Source: Aquipluma nitroreducens (GTDB taxonomy: Bacteria; Bacteroidota; Bacteroidia; Bacteroidales; Prolixibacteraceae). Taken from it: a DNA stretch of 64,000 nucleotides. The translations under genes were made by a program, and so were the position numbers. Below, piece by piece: positions 17,811 to 26,532 of the stretch. The stretch covers positions 2,061,001 through 2,125,000 of the forward strand of contig NZ_AP018694.1 of NCBI RefSeq assembly GCF_009689585.1, in the 5' to 3' direction. How positions within the stretch are numbered: position 1 is the stretch's first letter; the number at the start of each line of letters is the position of its first letter. The notes under the pieces were generated by a model, which was not told the origin of the DNA, searched no databases, and was given only the letters and a program-made list of their open reading frames with translations.

Positions 17811-18965
17811 TTACTCTTTCAGGATATTCCGTGAAATCACCATACGCAGAATTTCGGACGTTCCTTCACCAATTTGCAGCAAGCGCTGGTCTCGGTAGAA
17901 ACGTTCGATTGGCCATTCGCGGTTCTTGAATAAACCGGCTCCGCCTAAAATTTGCACCGCTTCGTCGGCTATTTCACGGGCAATTTCGGCACAATACAGT
18001 TTGGCCATTGCCGCCTGTTGTCCAAACGAATGGCCGTTATCTTTCAGCCAACAGGCATTGTATAAACTATTTCGGGCATTCTCAATTTTCAAAGCCATAT
18101 CGGCCAATTTGAATGCAATGACCTGAAATTCGCTCAACGATTTGCCGAATTGTTTCCGCTGTTTGGCGTAAGCTTTGGCCATTTCGTAAGCTCCCTGTGC
18201 CAATCCAAGTCCAATGGCAGCGATCGACAAGCGACCTGAATCCAGCGTTTTCAGCATAATTTTAAAGCCATAGCCACGTTCGCCCAACTGATTTTTAACC
18301 GGTACACGGCAATTGTTAAAATAGAGCATACCGTTATCGGCAGCCCGCCACACCAACTTACTTTTCATGGTTTCGCGGATAAAACCTTCGCGCTCCTTTT
18401 CGATCAGGATAGCAGTGAATTCTTTACGACCATCATTTTCTCCGGTAAGAGCCAGAGTAGTCATGCCAGCCGAAATCTCAGAAGTTCCGTTGGTAATGTA
18501 CTTTTTCGATCCGTTCACAATAAACTCATTCCCTGAAATTTGAGCGGTGGTTTCAACACCTTGCGCATCCGAACCCGCGTTCTCTTCGGTCAAGCCAAAA
18601 GCCCAGAGTTTTTCGCCGGTACAAAATGCCGGAAGGAAGGTTTCCTTCTGTTCCTGCGTGCCAAACTCAACAATCGGCCCAACGCCAAGCGAGTTGTGCG
18701 CCGCAAGCGTTGCAGCCATCGAACTGTCGACACGAGCCATCTCTTCAATAGCAATGACATACGAAAGGTAATCACTTCCCAACCCGCCAAATTCCACTGG
18801 AGCAGTCATTCCCAACACGCCAATTTTGCCCATTTCGCGAACCAATTCGATCGGGAAAATCTCTTTTTCATCAAAATCATCGATCACCGGCTTGATAATC
18901 GCTTCTGCGAACAGCCTGACTTTCGCCCTGATCAGGTGATGTTTTTCTTGTAATAATGCATTCAT
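17811..18965 (-). CDS. Acyl-CoA dehydrogenase, probable isovaleryl/branched short-chain
   Basis: A 384-residue FAD enzyme of normal length. It has WAFGLTEENAGSDA (121-134, FAD/substrate loop), the KQFGKSLSEFQ segment, QILGGAGLF and the C-terminal IGEGTSEILRMVISRNI. By context, between methylcrotonyl-CoA carboxylase and mevalonate genes, it should oxidise isovaleryl-CoA to 3-methylcrotonyl-CoA. However, the catalytic Glu is at the butyryl/medium-chain position (E367, EGT), whereas classical isovaleryl-CoA dehydrogenases have Ala there and place the base on the LDxER helix. The equivalent residue here is G244 (LDSGRL). The substrate is therefore likely branched or short-chain but not certain. 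Confidence 0.88.
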   Translation of the reverse strand: MNALLQEKHHLIRAKVRLFAEAIIKPVIDDFDEKEIFPIELVREMGKIGVLGMTAPVEFGGLGSDYLSYVIAIEEMARVDSSMAATLAAHNSLGVGPIVEFGTQEQKETFLPAFCTGEKLWAFGLTEENAGSDAQGVETTAQISGNEFIVNGSKKYITNGTSEISAGMTTLALTGENDGRKEFTAILIEKEREGFIRETMKSKLVWRAADNGMLYFNNCRVPVKNQLGERGYGFKIMLKTLDSGRLSIAAIGLGLAQGAYEMAKAYAKQRKQFGKSLSEFQVIAFKLADMALKIENARNSLYNACWLKDNGHSFGQQAAMAKLYCAEIAREIADEAVQILGGAGLFKNREWPIERFYRDQRLLQIGEGTSEILRMVISRNILKE

Positions 18966-19048
18966 ATTTTAAGTTCCAAATTTCGGCTTCGACAGGCTCA
19001 GCCACCGTCTCTATTTTGAACTGAATACCTGTTATTTAATTTGTCTGA

Positions 19049-21049
19049 TCACTGAGACTGCAAACTAATCTCTTCCAACTCCACCAACAATTGCTTTTCA
19101 ACCACGGCATTTCCTTCCTTCACAAAAATCTTTTTCACTCGTGCATCTACCTGACAAAGCACATGAATTTCGGTCTTCATCGACTCCAAAGTCAGCAAAA
19201 TCTGTCCGGCGCGCACCACATCGCCCTCTCTTGTATTTAATTTCAATACCTTCCCAAACAAATCGGCGCAAATAAGGTTCTGAAAAATCTTTTGTTCAAG
19301 TTCATTTTTACGCATCGACAAAACCTGGTTTCGCAGCAAATTACTTCGTAATGTAAATGCAAATCCTCCGGAAATAATCTTCGTATGCTTCTCATCTTCC
19401 TGAAAACAAAAAGATTTAAGCTCATGATTGATCAGCAATTCAAGTAAATTTTCATTCATCAGAACCACTTTCGTTAAATATTCTTCCTGATTTATCCTGA
19501 AAATCTGACGCTCAGGATTAAAACTGATCGTACATTCGTATTTTTCATCATCCACATAAACCACAACCCAAGGCATCATTCGCCAGAAGCCGATCTGATT
19601 CCAAACCGACTTCACTGAGTTTTCATCCTGCTTAAAATGAAAAACAAGATAAGCGATAACTAATTTATGCTTGTTTAACTGCTGTCTTTTCTCCTGAAGC
19701 CCGGAATTAATCAAATCCAAATTTTCATCTACATATCGGGTGTAAATTTTGTTTTCCTGAACAACTACACTTTCAACCAATCCGGATAAAAACGAAAGGT
19801 TGGTGTGAACTCCTGAAATGTAGGTTTGCGATAGAACCTTGTTCATTTGGGCAATCGCTTTTGTACGGGTTTCGCCCCAAACAATCAATTTTGCAAGTAA
19901 AGAATCATAGTTTGATGAAATGATTATTCCTCTCTCAACAAAGGTTTCTTTCCTCAAATTTACCATCTCCGGAATTTGCCACAGTACCAGTTTTCCTGCT
20001 GAAGGATTAAAATTATTTCCGGCATCTTCGGCACACAAACGGGCCTCGATAGCATGACCGGAAATCTGAATATCTTCTTGTTTTAGTGACAGTTCATTTC
20101 CCAAAGCAACCTGTAATTGCAACGAAACCAAATCCGTATTGGTAATCATTTCGGTAACCGGATGCTCCACCTGAATGCGGGTATTCATTTCCAGAAAGTA
20201 GAATTTTCCACTTTCATCTAACAAAAATTCGATGGTTCCGGCGTTGCGGTAACTCATTGATCGGGCAATTTCTACTGCTGCCGAAGTCAGTTCTTCCCTT
20301 AGTTTTTCATCAACCGAAGGTGATGGCGCTTCTTCAATAATCTTCTGAAAGCGGCGCTGCACCGAACATTCGCGCTCAAAAAAGTGCAATACTTTTCCAT
20401 GGTTATCAGCCATCAGTTGCACTTCGATGTGCCGTGCACGCGGTAAATATTTTTCAACAAACAGCTCTCCATTTCCGAAGTAACTGTGGGCTTGTCGTTC
20501 GGCTTTTTCAAGAGCCGGAGGTAATTCTTCAACTGAATTGCAAATTACCATACCTTTTCCGCCTCCTCCCCCTGACGCTTTTACCATCACCGGAAAATCC
20601 ATTTCCGAAGTATATTTCAGAATCTCAGTTGTTGTTCCCCTGAACGATTTCAGGATCGGAAGTCCAAGCGATTCGACATAAGCGAGCGCACGGTTCTTTT
20701 CGCCCATCAGGCGAATATTTTCAGGAGTTGGGCCTATAAAAACTAATCCGGCATCAGCAACTTTTTGAGCAAACACAGCATTTTCAGACAAAAACCCATA
20801 GCCCGGATGAATGGCCTCAACTTTTAGGTCCAGGGCAGTCTGAATAATTTTATCCTGATTCAGGTAAGTTTCAGCAAGTGTCACTCCTGGAAGCAAAATC
20901 GCCTCATTGGCCAGCGAAACGTGCAAAGAATCTGCATCATCAGCCGCATAAACAGCCACCGAACGAATGCCGTTCTTTTGCGCCGCACGAATAATCCGGA
21001 CAGCAATTTCTCCTCGATTAGCTATGAGTATTTTTTCGAATTGCTTCAT
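19049..21049 (-). CDS. mccA: Methylcrotonyl-CoA carboxylase, biotin-carrying alpha subunit
   Basis: A 666-residue subunit that carboxylates its own biotin with ATP and bicarbonate and carries it to the beta subunit. The biotin carboxylase N-domain begins IANRGEIAVRIIRAA. The ATP-grasp domain includes KASGGGGGKGM, HFFERECSVQRRFQKIIEEAPSP read in two parts, and FYFLEMNTRIQVEHPVTE. A poorly conserved linker follows (about 450-590), then the biotinyl domain with LTLESMKTEIHV, biotin on K625. One polypeptide combining BC, a BT linker and BCCP is the layout of acyl-CoA carboxylase alpha subunits (MCC/PCC). Adjacent mccB-type beta and a methylglutaconyl-CoA hydratase point to MCC. Its start lies 25 bases after the hydratase stop. 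Confidence 0.92.
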   Translation of the reverse strand: MKQFEKILIANRGEIAVRIIRAAQKNGIRSVAVYAADDADSLHVSLANEAILLPGVTLAETYLNQDKIIQTALDLKVEAIHPGYGFLSENAVFAQKVADAGLVFIGPTPENIRLMGEKNRALAYVESLGLPILKSFRGTTTEILKYTSEMDFPVMVKASGGGGGKGMVICNSVEELPPALEKAERQAHSYFGNGELFVEKYLPRARHIEVQLMADNHGKVLHFFERECSVQRRFQKIIEEAPSPSVDEKLREELTSAAVEIARSMSYRNAGTIEFLLDESGKFYFLEMNTRIQVEHPVTEMITNTDLVSLQLQVALGNELSLKQEDIQISGHAIEARLCAEDAGNNFNPSAGKLVLWQIPEMVNLRKETFVERGIIISSNYDSLLAKLIVWGETRTKAIAQMNKVLSQTYISGVHTNLSFLSGLVESVVVQENKIYTRYVDENLDLINSGLQEKRQQLNKHKLVIAYLVFHFKQDENSVKSVWNQIGFWRMMPWVVVYVDDEKYECTISFNPERQIFRINQEEYLTKVVLMNENLLELLINHELKSFCFQEDEKHTKIISGGFAFTLRSNLLRNQVLSMRKNELEQKIFQNLICADLFGKVLKLNTREGDVVRAGQILLTLESMKTEIHVLCQVDARVKKIFVKEGNAVVEKQLLVELEEISLQSQ

Positions 21050-21074
21050 CCTTAAAACTGATTACTGAGACAAT

Positions 21075-21866
21075 CTACTTTCCCCATTCCGGTTTCCTTT
21101 TGTCAAAAAATGCATGAATTCCTTCCTGACCATCAGGAGATAAAAGAGCCTTGGCCAAAATTGTGGAAGTGGCTTTGGTATCAGTAACATCAATACTTCC
21201 GGAAACCACATCATTAATCAATTGTTTGGCCCTTTTCACTGCAGACGGTGATGCAGATTTAAACGAAGCAATTAATGCTGACAGTTCGCTTTCAAAGTTT
21301 TCTTCGCTATAGATTTCGTCAACCAGACCAATCCGGTGAGCTTCATTTACAACAAACAGGTTTCCCGTTAATATCCATTTCCGGAGATTTTGAACAGACA
21401 AACGGTTCGCAACAAACGGCAAAATCGTGGCGGGTAGAAGACCAAGTTTCACTTCGCTAAACATGAAACGGGTATTTGCTTCGGCCAAAACAAAATCGCA
21501 GGCTGCCATTAATCCTATTCCGCCTCCAAATACGTTTCCGCGAACTGCTGCGATGGTAATCTGAGGTAATTGAAAAAGTCGGAGCAGTAAATCGGCCAGA
21601 TGCTTGTATTGCTCAATACTTTGTTCAATCGAGTGTTCTTCCGAACTATAAAACCAATTCAGGTCAGCACCGGCACAAAACGAACGGCCATTTCCGGAGA
21701 GCACTACAAAAAGTACTTCATTCATTCCCGAGATCTCTTCCAAAGCCTGATCCAGCTCGTCAATCATTTCTAAAATCAGGGCATTGTGTCGTTCAGGACG
21801 ATTTAGATTAATCCCAATTACTTGTCCTTTATGCTGAATTTCGATATATCGATAGTCGTTTTTCAC
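21075..21866 (-). CDS. liuC: Probable methylglutaconyl-CoA hydratase
   Basis: A 263-residue crotonase-superfamily protein. It should hydrate 3-methylglutaconyl-CoA to HMG-CoA, the last step before the branch between HMG-CoA lyase and HMG-CoA reductase. Family motifs are GRSFCAGADLNWFY (CoA/oxyanion loop; CAGADLNW is typical of LiuC/AUH), GNVFGGGIGLMAACDF and FSEVKLGLLPATILPFV with the catalytic Glu. The last two segments closely resemble LiuC rather than general enoyl-CoA hydratases, so the assignment rests on both sequence and context. It lies between mccB and mccA on the same strand, and a REP-like hairpin separates it from mccB. Confidence 0.85.
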   Translation of the reverse strand: MKNDYRYIEIQHKGQVIGINLNRPERHNALILEMIDELDQALEEISGMNEVLFVVLSGNGRSFCAGADLNWFYSSEEHSIEQSIEQYKHLADLLLRLFQLPQITIAAVRGNVFGGGIGLMAACDFVLAEANTRFMFSEVKLGLLPATILPFVANRLSVQNLRKWILTGNLFVVNEAHRIGLVDEIYSEENFESELSALIASFKSASPSAVKRAKQLINDVVSGSIDVTDTKATSTILAKALLSPDGQEGIHAFFDKRKPEWGK

Positions 21867-21911
21867 CTTTTTATTTATTCGTATTTGTCCTTAAATCTTT
21901 TTTTAGCTATC

Positions 21912-21944
21912 ATGTCCGTCACATAAATGTGACGGCAAAGGATA
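21912..21944 (+). repeat. REP-like hairpin, copy 3
   Basis: ATGT, the stem CCGTCACAT/ATGTGACGG with a 2-base spacer (21916-21935), then CAAAGGATA. It sits in the gap between mccB and the hydratase gene, on the strand opposite to the genes, as a single unpaired copy. Confidence 0.75.
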
Positions 21945-22000
21945 ATGCTCCGAAATGTGATCTCAACTCGAAACACGCAACCCGGAATCCGGAACTCGCT

Positions 22001-23569
22001 TCACATCCTGAAAACCCCGTATCCCGGTTCTCCAAACGGACGATTAAGCGAAACTGATATAGCCATAGCCAAAACTTTTCGCGTATCGGCCGGATCGATA
22101 ATTCCATCATCCCACAAACGCGACGAACTATAATAGGCTGAACTTTCTTCGTTAAACTGTTCAAGTAAATTATCTCCAGATCCGTTACTACCGATGCTTT
22201 TCAGGACTCCTGAAGCCTGCTCGCCGCCCATCACAGAAATGCGCGAATGTGGCCACATAAACAAAAAATGTGGATCGAAAGCCCGACCAGCCATGGCGTA
22301 ATTTCCAGCGCCAAAAGAGCCGCCAATCACCACCGTAAATTTTGGAACTGCGGCATTGGCAACTGCATTGATCAGTTTTGCCCCATCGCGAGCAATGCCA
22401 CCATGTTCATATTTTTTACCAACGACAAAGCCGGTAATGTTTTGCAGAAAAAGCAACGGAATTTTACGCTGCACACACAACTGAATAAAATGAGCGCCTT
22501 TCAGCGAACTTTCTGAAGTCAGGAAACTGTTGTTGGCGATAATTCCGATTGGGAAACCCCATATTCGGGCAAATCCAGTTACCAGTGTTTTTCCGTAGTT
22601 CGCTTTAAATTCCTGAAACTCGCTTCCATCGACCAATCTGCTAATGATTGCATGTGTGTTGATTGGCTTTTTCAAATCTGCTGGTAGCAAACCATACAAT
22701 TCTTCAGAAGGATAAAGCGGTTCTTTTTCTTTTTGAATTTCTATCTTTTGTTTCTCCTGAACAGGTAATCCAGCCACAATATCGCGGCAAATTCGCAAAG
22801 CATCCAGATCATCTTCAGCCATGTGATCGGCCACACCCGAGATGGTAGTATGCACCTCGGCACCACCCAATTCTTCCGGTGTAACTTCTTCGCCAGTAGC
22901 AGCCAATACCAGTGGTGGCCCGCCAATAAAAATGGTTCCCTGGTTGCGCACCATGATGGTTTCGTCGCTCATCGCCGGAACGTAAGCGCCGCCAGCAGTA
23001 CATGAACCCATCACCACCGAAATCTGCGGAATTCCTTCGGCCGACATGCGTGCCTGATTGTAAAATACCCGGCCAAAATCGAACCGGTCTGGAAAAACAT
23101 GAGCCTGTTCAGGCAGATAAATTCCGCCCGAATCGACCAGATAAATGCAAATGAGTTTATTTTGACGGGCAATTTCCTGTGCCCGAACGTGTTTTTTGAT
23201 GGTTTCGCGGATGTAAGTTCCACCTTTTACAGTGGCGTCATTGGCAATAATCAGGCACTCGCGCCCCTTAACAATGCCGATTCCGCTAACAATTCCAGCC
23301 GATGGAAAAGCATTTTCGTATTGATTGTAGGCTGCAAACGATGAAAGTTCGAGAAACGGAGTATTCTGATCGACCAACAAATTGATGCGTTCGCGAGCTA
23401 GCAGTTTTCCCCGGGAGCGATGTTTTTCAACCGCGGCTTCGCCTCCATGCGAACTGACTAAAGCCAACTCATCACGAAAAATTTTCAGTATTTCCGAATA
23501 ATTCCTGAAATTCTCCTGAAATTCGGGAGAAGAAGTTCGTACATCGCTTTGTTTAATTTTTGTGGTCAT
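22001..23569 (-). CDS. mccB: Methylcrotonyl-CoA carboxylase, beta (carboxyltransferase) subunit
   Basis: A 522-residue crotonase-fold carboxyltransferase that moves CO2 from biotin to 3-methylcrotonyl-CoA, giving 3-methylglutaconyl-CoA. The N-half begins with [15 protein letters not shown]. The middle [20 protein letters not shown] and [19 protein letters not shown] are the strongest MCC-type signatures, followed by [37 protein letters not shown], and in the C-half [19 protein letters not shown]. Its length fits MCC beta (about 535). It is the first of the leucine-degradation genes in the direction of transcription, 39 bases after mtaB, so part of its expression may come from mtaB. Confidence 0.93.
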   Translation of the reverse strand: MTTKIKQSDVRTSSPEFQENFRNYSEILKIFRDELALVSSHGGEAAVEKHRSRGKLLARERINLLVDQNTPFLELSSFAAYNQYENAFPSAGIVSGIGIVKGRECLIIANDATVKGGTYIRETIKKHVRAQEIARQNKLICIYLVDSGGIYLPEQAHVFPDRFDFGRVFYNQARMSAEGIPQISVVMGSCTAGGAYVPAMSDETIMVRNQGTIFIGGPPLVLAATGEEVTPEELGGAEVHTTISGVADHMAEDDLDALRICRDIVAGLPVQEKQKIEIQKEKEPLYPSEELYGLLPADLKKPINTHAIISRLVDGSEFQEFKANYGKTLVTGFARIWGFPIGIIANNSFLTSESSLKGAHFIQLCVQRKIPLLFLQNITGFVVGKKYEHGGIARDGAKLINAVANAAVPKFTVVIGGSFGAGNYAMAGRAFDPHFLFMWPHSRISVMGGEQASGVLKSIGSNGSGDNLLEQFNEESSAYYSSSRLWDDGIIDPADTRKVLAMAISVSLNRPFGEPGYGVFRM

Positions 23570-23608
23570 TTGATTAAACAGAATTGTTTCAATCCATAGA
23601 CAAAAAAA

Positions 23609-24943
23609 CTAATCGTTTAGTTCACCAAACAAGTACATATTTTCTCCCGTCCCCCTGATTTCGGTTAGCAGAATGGAGTGAACCGTATTTTTTTGTACCC
23701 CGCTCGACTTAAAACGAACCGGAATGTAATGTTGTCCATACCCATTGGCGATGCCCTGAGTTATCTTCTCGACCAAAACTTGCTGCGTTTTCCCAATGAA
23801 TGAAGTCAAATATTGCTTTTTATTTTCTTCGGAAAGTTCCCTGATTTTAGCCGATCGTTCGGTCTTAATTTTCTCTGGAATATGATTCTCCAATCGTTCG
23901 GCACGTGTTCCTCGGCGAACTGAATATTTGAAAGTGTGTACATGGCTGAAATTGAACTCGTGCACTGCATCCAATGTCTCCTTAAATTCCTCCTCCGTTT
24001 CACCCGGAAAGCCCACGATAATGTCGGTAGTGAAATTAAAATCAGGATAAACTGACCGGAAACGATTCACTGTTTTACGGAATTGCTCCACGTCATACAT
24101 GCGACGCATCCTCAGCAACGTTTTGTCGGAACCGCTTTGTAAGCACAAATGCAGGTGCGGCATCAGTTTCGGATGCTTAAACAAGTCAACAAAACGGTCG
24201 CCAAAACCATCGGGTTCGAGCGACGAGATGCGCACCCGGAAATCTCCCGGGACTTCAAGAACCTGAGCCAGTAGATCTTCAAACCGTGCTTCTCCGTCTT
24301 CATACCGGCCGATATTTACACCGGTAATTACAATTTCTTTAAATCCGTTTTCGATGGTTTTGCGCACACTCTCCAGAACTTCAGAAACGGGTCTCGAAAC
24401 GGCACGACCACGTACCATGGGAATGATGCAAAACGTACAGAAATTATCGCATCCATCCTGAATTTTCACGGCACTGCGTGTATGCAGACTTTTCTGAACC
24501 GGCTCGTAACGAAAAACATCCTGTGGTAACTGATTTGGATGCAAAATTTCTCCTGAAAAATGAGCATCAACCAATGAAAGAATCGAACTTTTGCGATTGT
24601 TCTCCACCACAAAAGTAATGTTGTCCTGAGATTCGAGCTTTTCCTTGAAATTATTGGCCATACAGCCGGTCACTACTACCACGGCATTGCTGTTGGCGCG
24701 GGCGGCCTGACTAATCGTTGTTCGTGATTTTTGGTCGCTTTGATTGGTTACCGTGCAGGTATTGACCACCACCACATCAGGCGATTCATCAAAATTAACG
24801 AGTTGGTAACCAGCCTTGTCGAAATCGGTGACCAAAGCATCGGTTTCGTATTGATTGAGCCGACAGCCAAGGGTTTTAAAAGCGACTTTTTTAGTATTCG
24901 TTAGATTCACTATCTTATTTTCTGGATTTACATAGCGGCGCAT
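23609..24943 (-). CDS. mtaB: tRNA t6A methylthiotransferase MtaB
   Basis: A 444-residue radical-SAM enzyme that adds a 2-methylthio group to t6A37 in tRNA. The N-terminal Fe-S domain has cysteines in TLGCRLNQYE (C27), VNTCTVTNQSD (C63) and VTGCMANN (C94). The radical-SAM motif CDNFCTFC has C165, C169 and C172, then IIPMVRGRAVSRP. FTTDIIVGFPGETEEEF is the usual SAM-binding segment, and a C-terminal TRAM-like region includes VLVEKITQGIANGYGQHYIPV. GCRLNQYE is typical of MtaB rather than MiaB. It lies between miaB and mccB. Confidence 0.93.
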   Translation of the reverse strand: MRRYVNPENKIVNLTNTKKVAFKTLGCRLNQYETDALVTDFDKAGYQLVNFDESPDVVVVNTCTVTNQSDQKSRTTISQAARANSNAVVVVTGCMANNFKEKLESQDNITFVVENNRKSSILSLVDAHFSGEILHPNQLPQDVFRYEPVQKSLHTRSAVKIQDGCDNFCTFCIIPMVRGRAVSRPVSEVLESVRKTIENGFKEIVITGVNIGRYEDGEARFEDLLAQVLEVPGDFRVRISSLEPDGFGDRFVDLFKHPKLMPHLHLCLQSGSDKTLLRMRRMYDVEQFRKTVNRFRSVYPDFNFTTDIIVGFPGETEEEFKETLDAVHEFNFSHVHTFKYSVRRGTRAERLENHIPEKIKTERSAKIRELSEENKKQYLTSFIGKTQQVLVEKITQGIANGYGQHYIPVRFKSSGVQKNTVHSILLTEIRGTGENMYLFGELND

Positions 24944-24998
24944 ACAGCATTCTCAATTCAAATCTGATTCCTGGATGCGCCTTGTTTTTTGTTGTTTC

Positions 24999-25031
24999 AT
25001 ATCCGTCGCATAAATGTGACGGCAAAGGATA
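24999..25031 (+). repeat. REP-like hairpin, copy 4
   Basis: The stem CCGTCGCAT/ATGTGACGG keeps one G-U type pair, then CAAAGGATA. It lies between the miaB stop and the mtaB start, opposite to the genes. The base change relative to copy 3 preserves RNA pairing (G-U) but not full DNA complementarity. Confidence 0.75.
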
Positions 25032-25044
25032 TTATCGCGTTGAT

Positions 25045-26397
25045 TCACTGATTACTGTGACTGAACACTTCCTGAAGTTCGCCACTCATCGAAAAATCGG
25101 CAGCCGAAGTGATTTTCACATCAACGATTTTCCCCATCAGCGAGTTGTTTTGACAATCAAGACGTACAATCAGCTTGCCTTCATTCAAACCGGTTGAGAA
25201 GCCCGTCTTTCGGTCGGTTCCATTAATCAGGACACGCATCGTTTTGCCTATCAAGGTTTCGTTGTAGGCTCTCGAATGTCCTTTCAAAATTTCGGAAAGC
25301 CGGTGAAGCCGATCTTTTTTGTCGTCCGAAGAAACTTCGTTTTCCCAACGGTAACTGGCAGCTCCCGGTCGCGGTGAATACATGGCAATGTAGGCCATGT
25401 TAAACTGAAATTCATTCATTGCTGCCGCGGTGTTCTGAAACTCAGCTTCTCCTTCGCTAGAAAAACCAACAATGATGTCGGTAAACAAAGTAGCCTGTGG
25501 AATCAGTTCGCGAATATCGGCCACAATGTGGCGATATTTGTCCATCGAATGGCGGCGGTTCATCTTAATCAGTACACGCTCATCGCCGCTTTGCATGGGC
25601 AAATGAATTTGTTTGGCCAGACAATCATATGCAGCAATCACTTCAATCACTTCGCGGTTCATGTCCTGCGGATGCGGCGAAGTGAAATACACCCAGAATT
25701 CTTCTCCGGAAGCTTTTCCATATTCGCCAATCTGCCGGAGTAATTCAGCAAAATTAATTTCTTCGCCGTTTTTGTCCAGTCCATACGAATTCACATTTTG
25801 CCCCAACAGGGTAATCGATTTGTAACCCTGATTAACCAGATGGCGCACCTCATCTATAATTTCTCCGGAAGGGCGCGAAACTTCACGGCCACGGGTATAA
25901 GGAACAGCGCAGAAGGTGCAGAATTTATCGCAACCATTCTGGATTGGGACAAAGGCTTCGTAAGTCGACTGGTATTTGGGTTTGATGTGCCACATTTCCG
26001 CAATGTGTTCGTTTTTGGGCATGGTAGGTTGTGGAGTTCTCAAGCCGGCTGGCGTCACCACTCCATATTCACGAATCATTTCGGGCAATTGAGCCAATTC
26101 GCTCATCTGGAAAATCAAGTCGAACGATTTCAGGAATTTCTCTTTATCGGCAGGCAAAATGCATCCGGAGACAAAAGTGACCACATTGCGTTTGTTTTTC
26201 CATTTGTTCCATTGGGCAATTTTGTTGTAAACCTTATCGATGGGTTTTTGCCGCACCGAACAGGCTAACATTCCGAGCAGACTGGCTTCTTCCTCGTTTT
26301 CCGTACGTTCGTAACCCATGCTTTCGAGTACAGAACTCACGCGCTCGCTATCGGAAAGGTTCATCTGGCAACCCAATGTAATCAGGTGGTATTTCAT
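25045..26397 (-). CDS. miaB: tRNA i6A methylthiotransferase MiaB, atypical
   Basis: A 450-residue radical-SAM methylthiotransferase that converts i6A37 to ms2i6A37. Cluster cysteines are C10 (TLGCQMNLSDSER), C46 (LLGMLACSVRQK) and C79 (VSGCI). The radical-SAM cysteines are C156, C160 and C163 (GCDKFCTFCAVPYTRG). A TRAM domain closes the protein (RVLINGTDRKTGFSTGLNEG). GCQMN and CSVRQK are MiaB-like. Two normally conserved segments are changed: VVNTCSVR reads LGMLACSVR, and GFPGETE reads GFSSEGE. The overall look recalls MiaB-like proteins of candidate-phyla type more than the usual Bacteroidota MiaB, so horizontal origin is possible. MiaB needs isopentenylated tRNA, and isopentenyl groups come from the pathway encoded downstream. 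Confidence 0.88.
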   Translation of the reverse strand: MKYHLITLGCQMNLSDSERVSSVLESMGYERTENEEEASLLGMLACSVRQKPIDKVYNKIAQWNKWKNKRNVVTFVSGCILPADKEKFLKSFDLIFQMSELAQLPEMIREYGVVTPAGLRTPQPTMPKNEHIAEMWHIKPKYQSTYEAFVPIQNGCDKFCTFCAVPYTRGREVSRPSGEIIDEVRHLVNQGYKSITLLGQNVNSYGLDKNGEEINFAELLRQIGEYGKASGEEFWVYFTSPHPQDMNREVIEVIAAYDCLAKQIHLPMQSGDERVLIKMNRRHSMDKYRHIVADIRELIPQATLFTDIIVGFSSEGEAEFQNTAAAMNEFQFNMAYIAMYSPRPGAASYRWENEVSSDDKKDRLHRLSEILKGHSRAYNETLIGKTMRVLINGTDRKTGFSTGLNEGKLIVRLDCQNNSLMGKIVDVKITSAADFSMSGELQEVFSHSNQ

Positions 26398-26412
26398 TTT
26401 TTAATTTTATAG

Positions 26413-26522
26413 AACCACATAGTCAGATAGGTCACAATAGAAAATTTCCAAAAACCCAATTGAGAATTGATATTGAACCTGAGCTCAATAAAATCCTATG
26501 TGTTCTATGTGTCTATGTGGTT
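26413..26522. repeat. 110-base nested inverted repeat
   Basis: AACCACATAG (26413-26422) is matched by CTATGTGGTT (26513-26522), and ATTGAG (26459-26464) by CTCAAT (26484-26489). CTATGTG is repeated near the right end. It lies between miaB and the ferredoxin-reductase gene and looks like a small palindromic intergenic repeat unit. No coding potential. Confidence 0.4.
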
Positions 26523-26532
26523 ATTTCTTCGA

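Noticed and set aside
18981-19007. A TTCGACAGGCTCAGCCA stretch between the dehydrogenase and mccA genes
   Set aside because: It resembles a common Bacteroidota intergenic fragment but has no partner copy in this window, so I do not call it a repeat.
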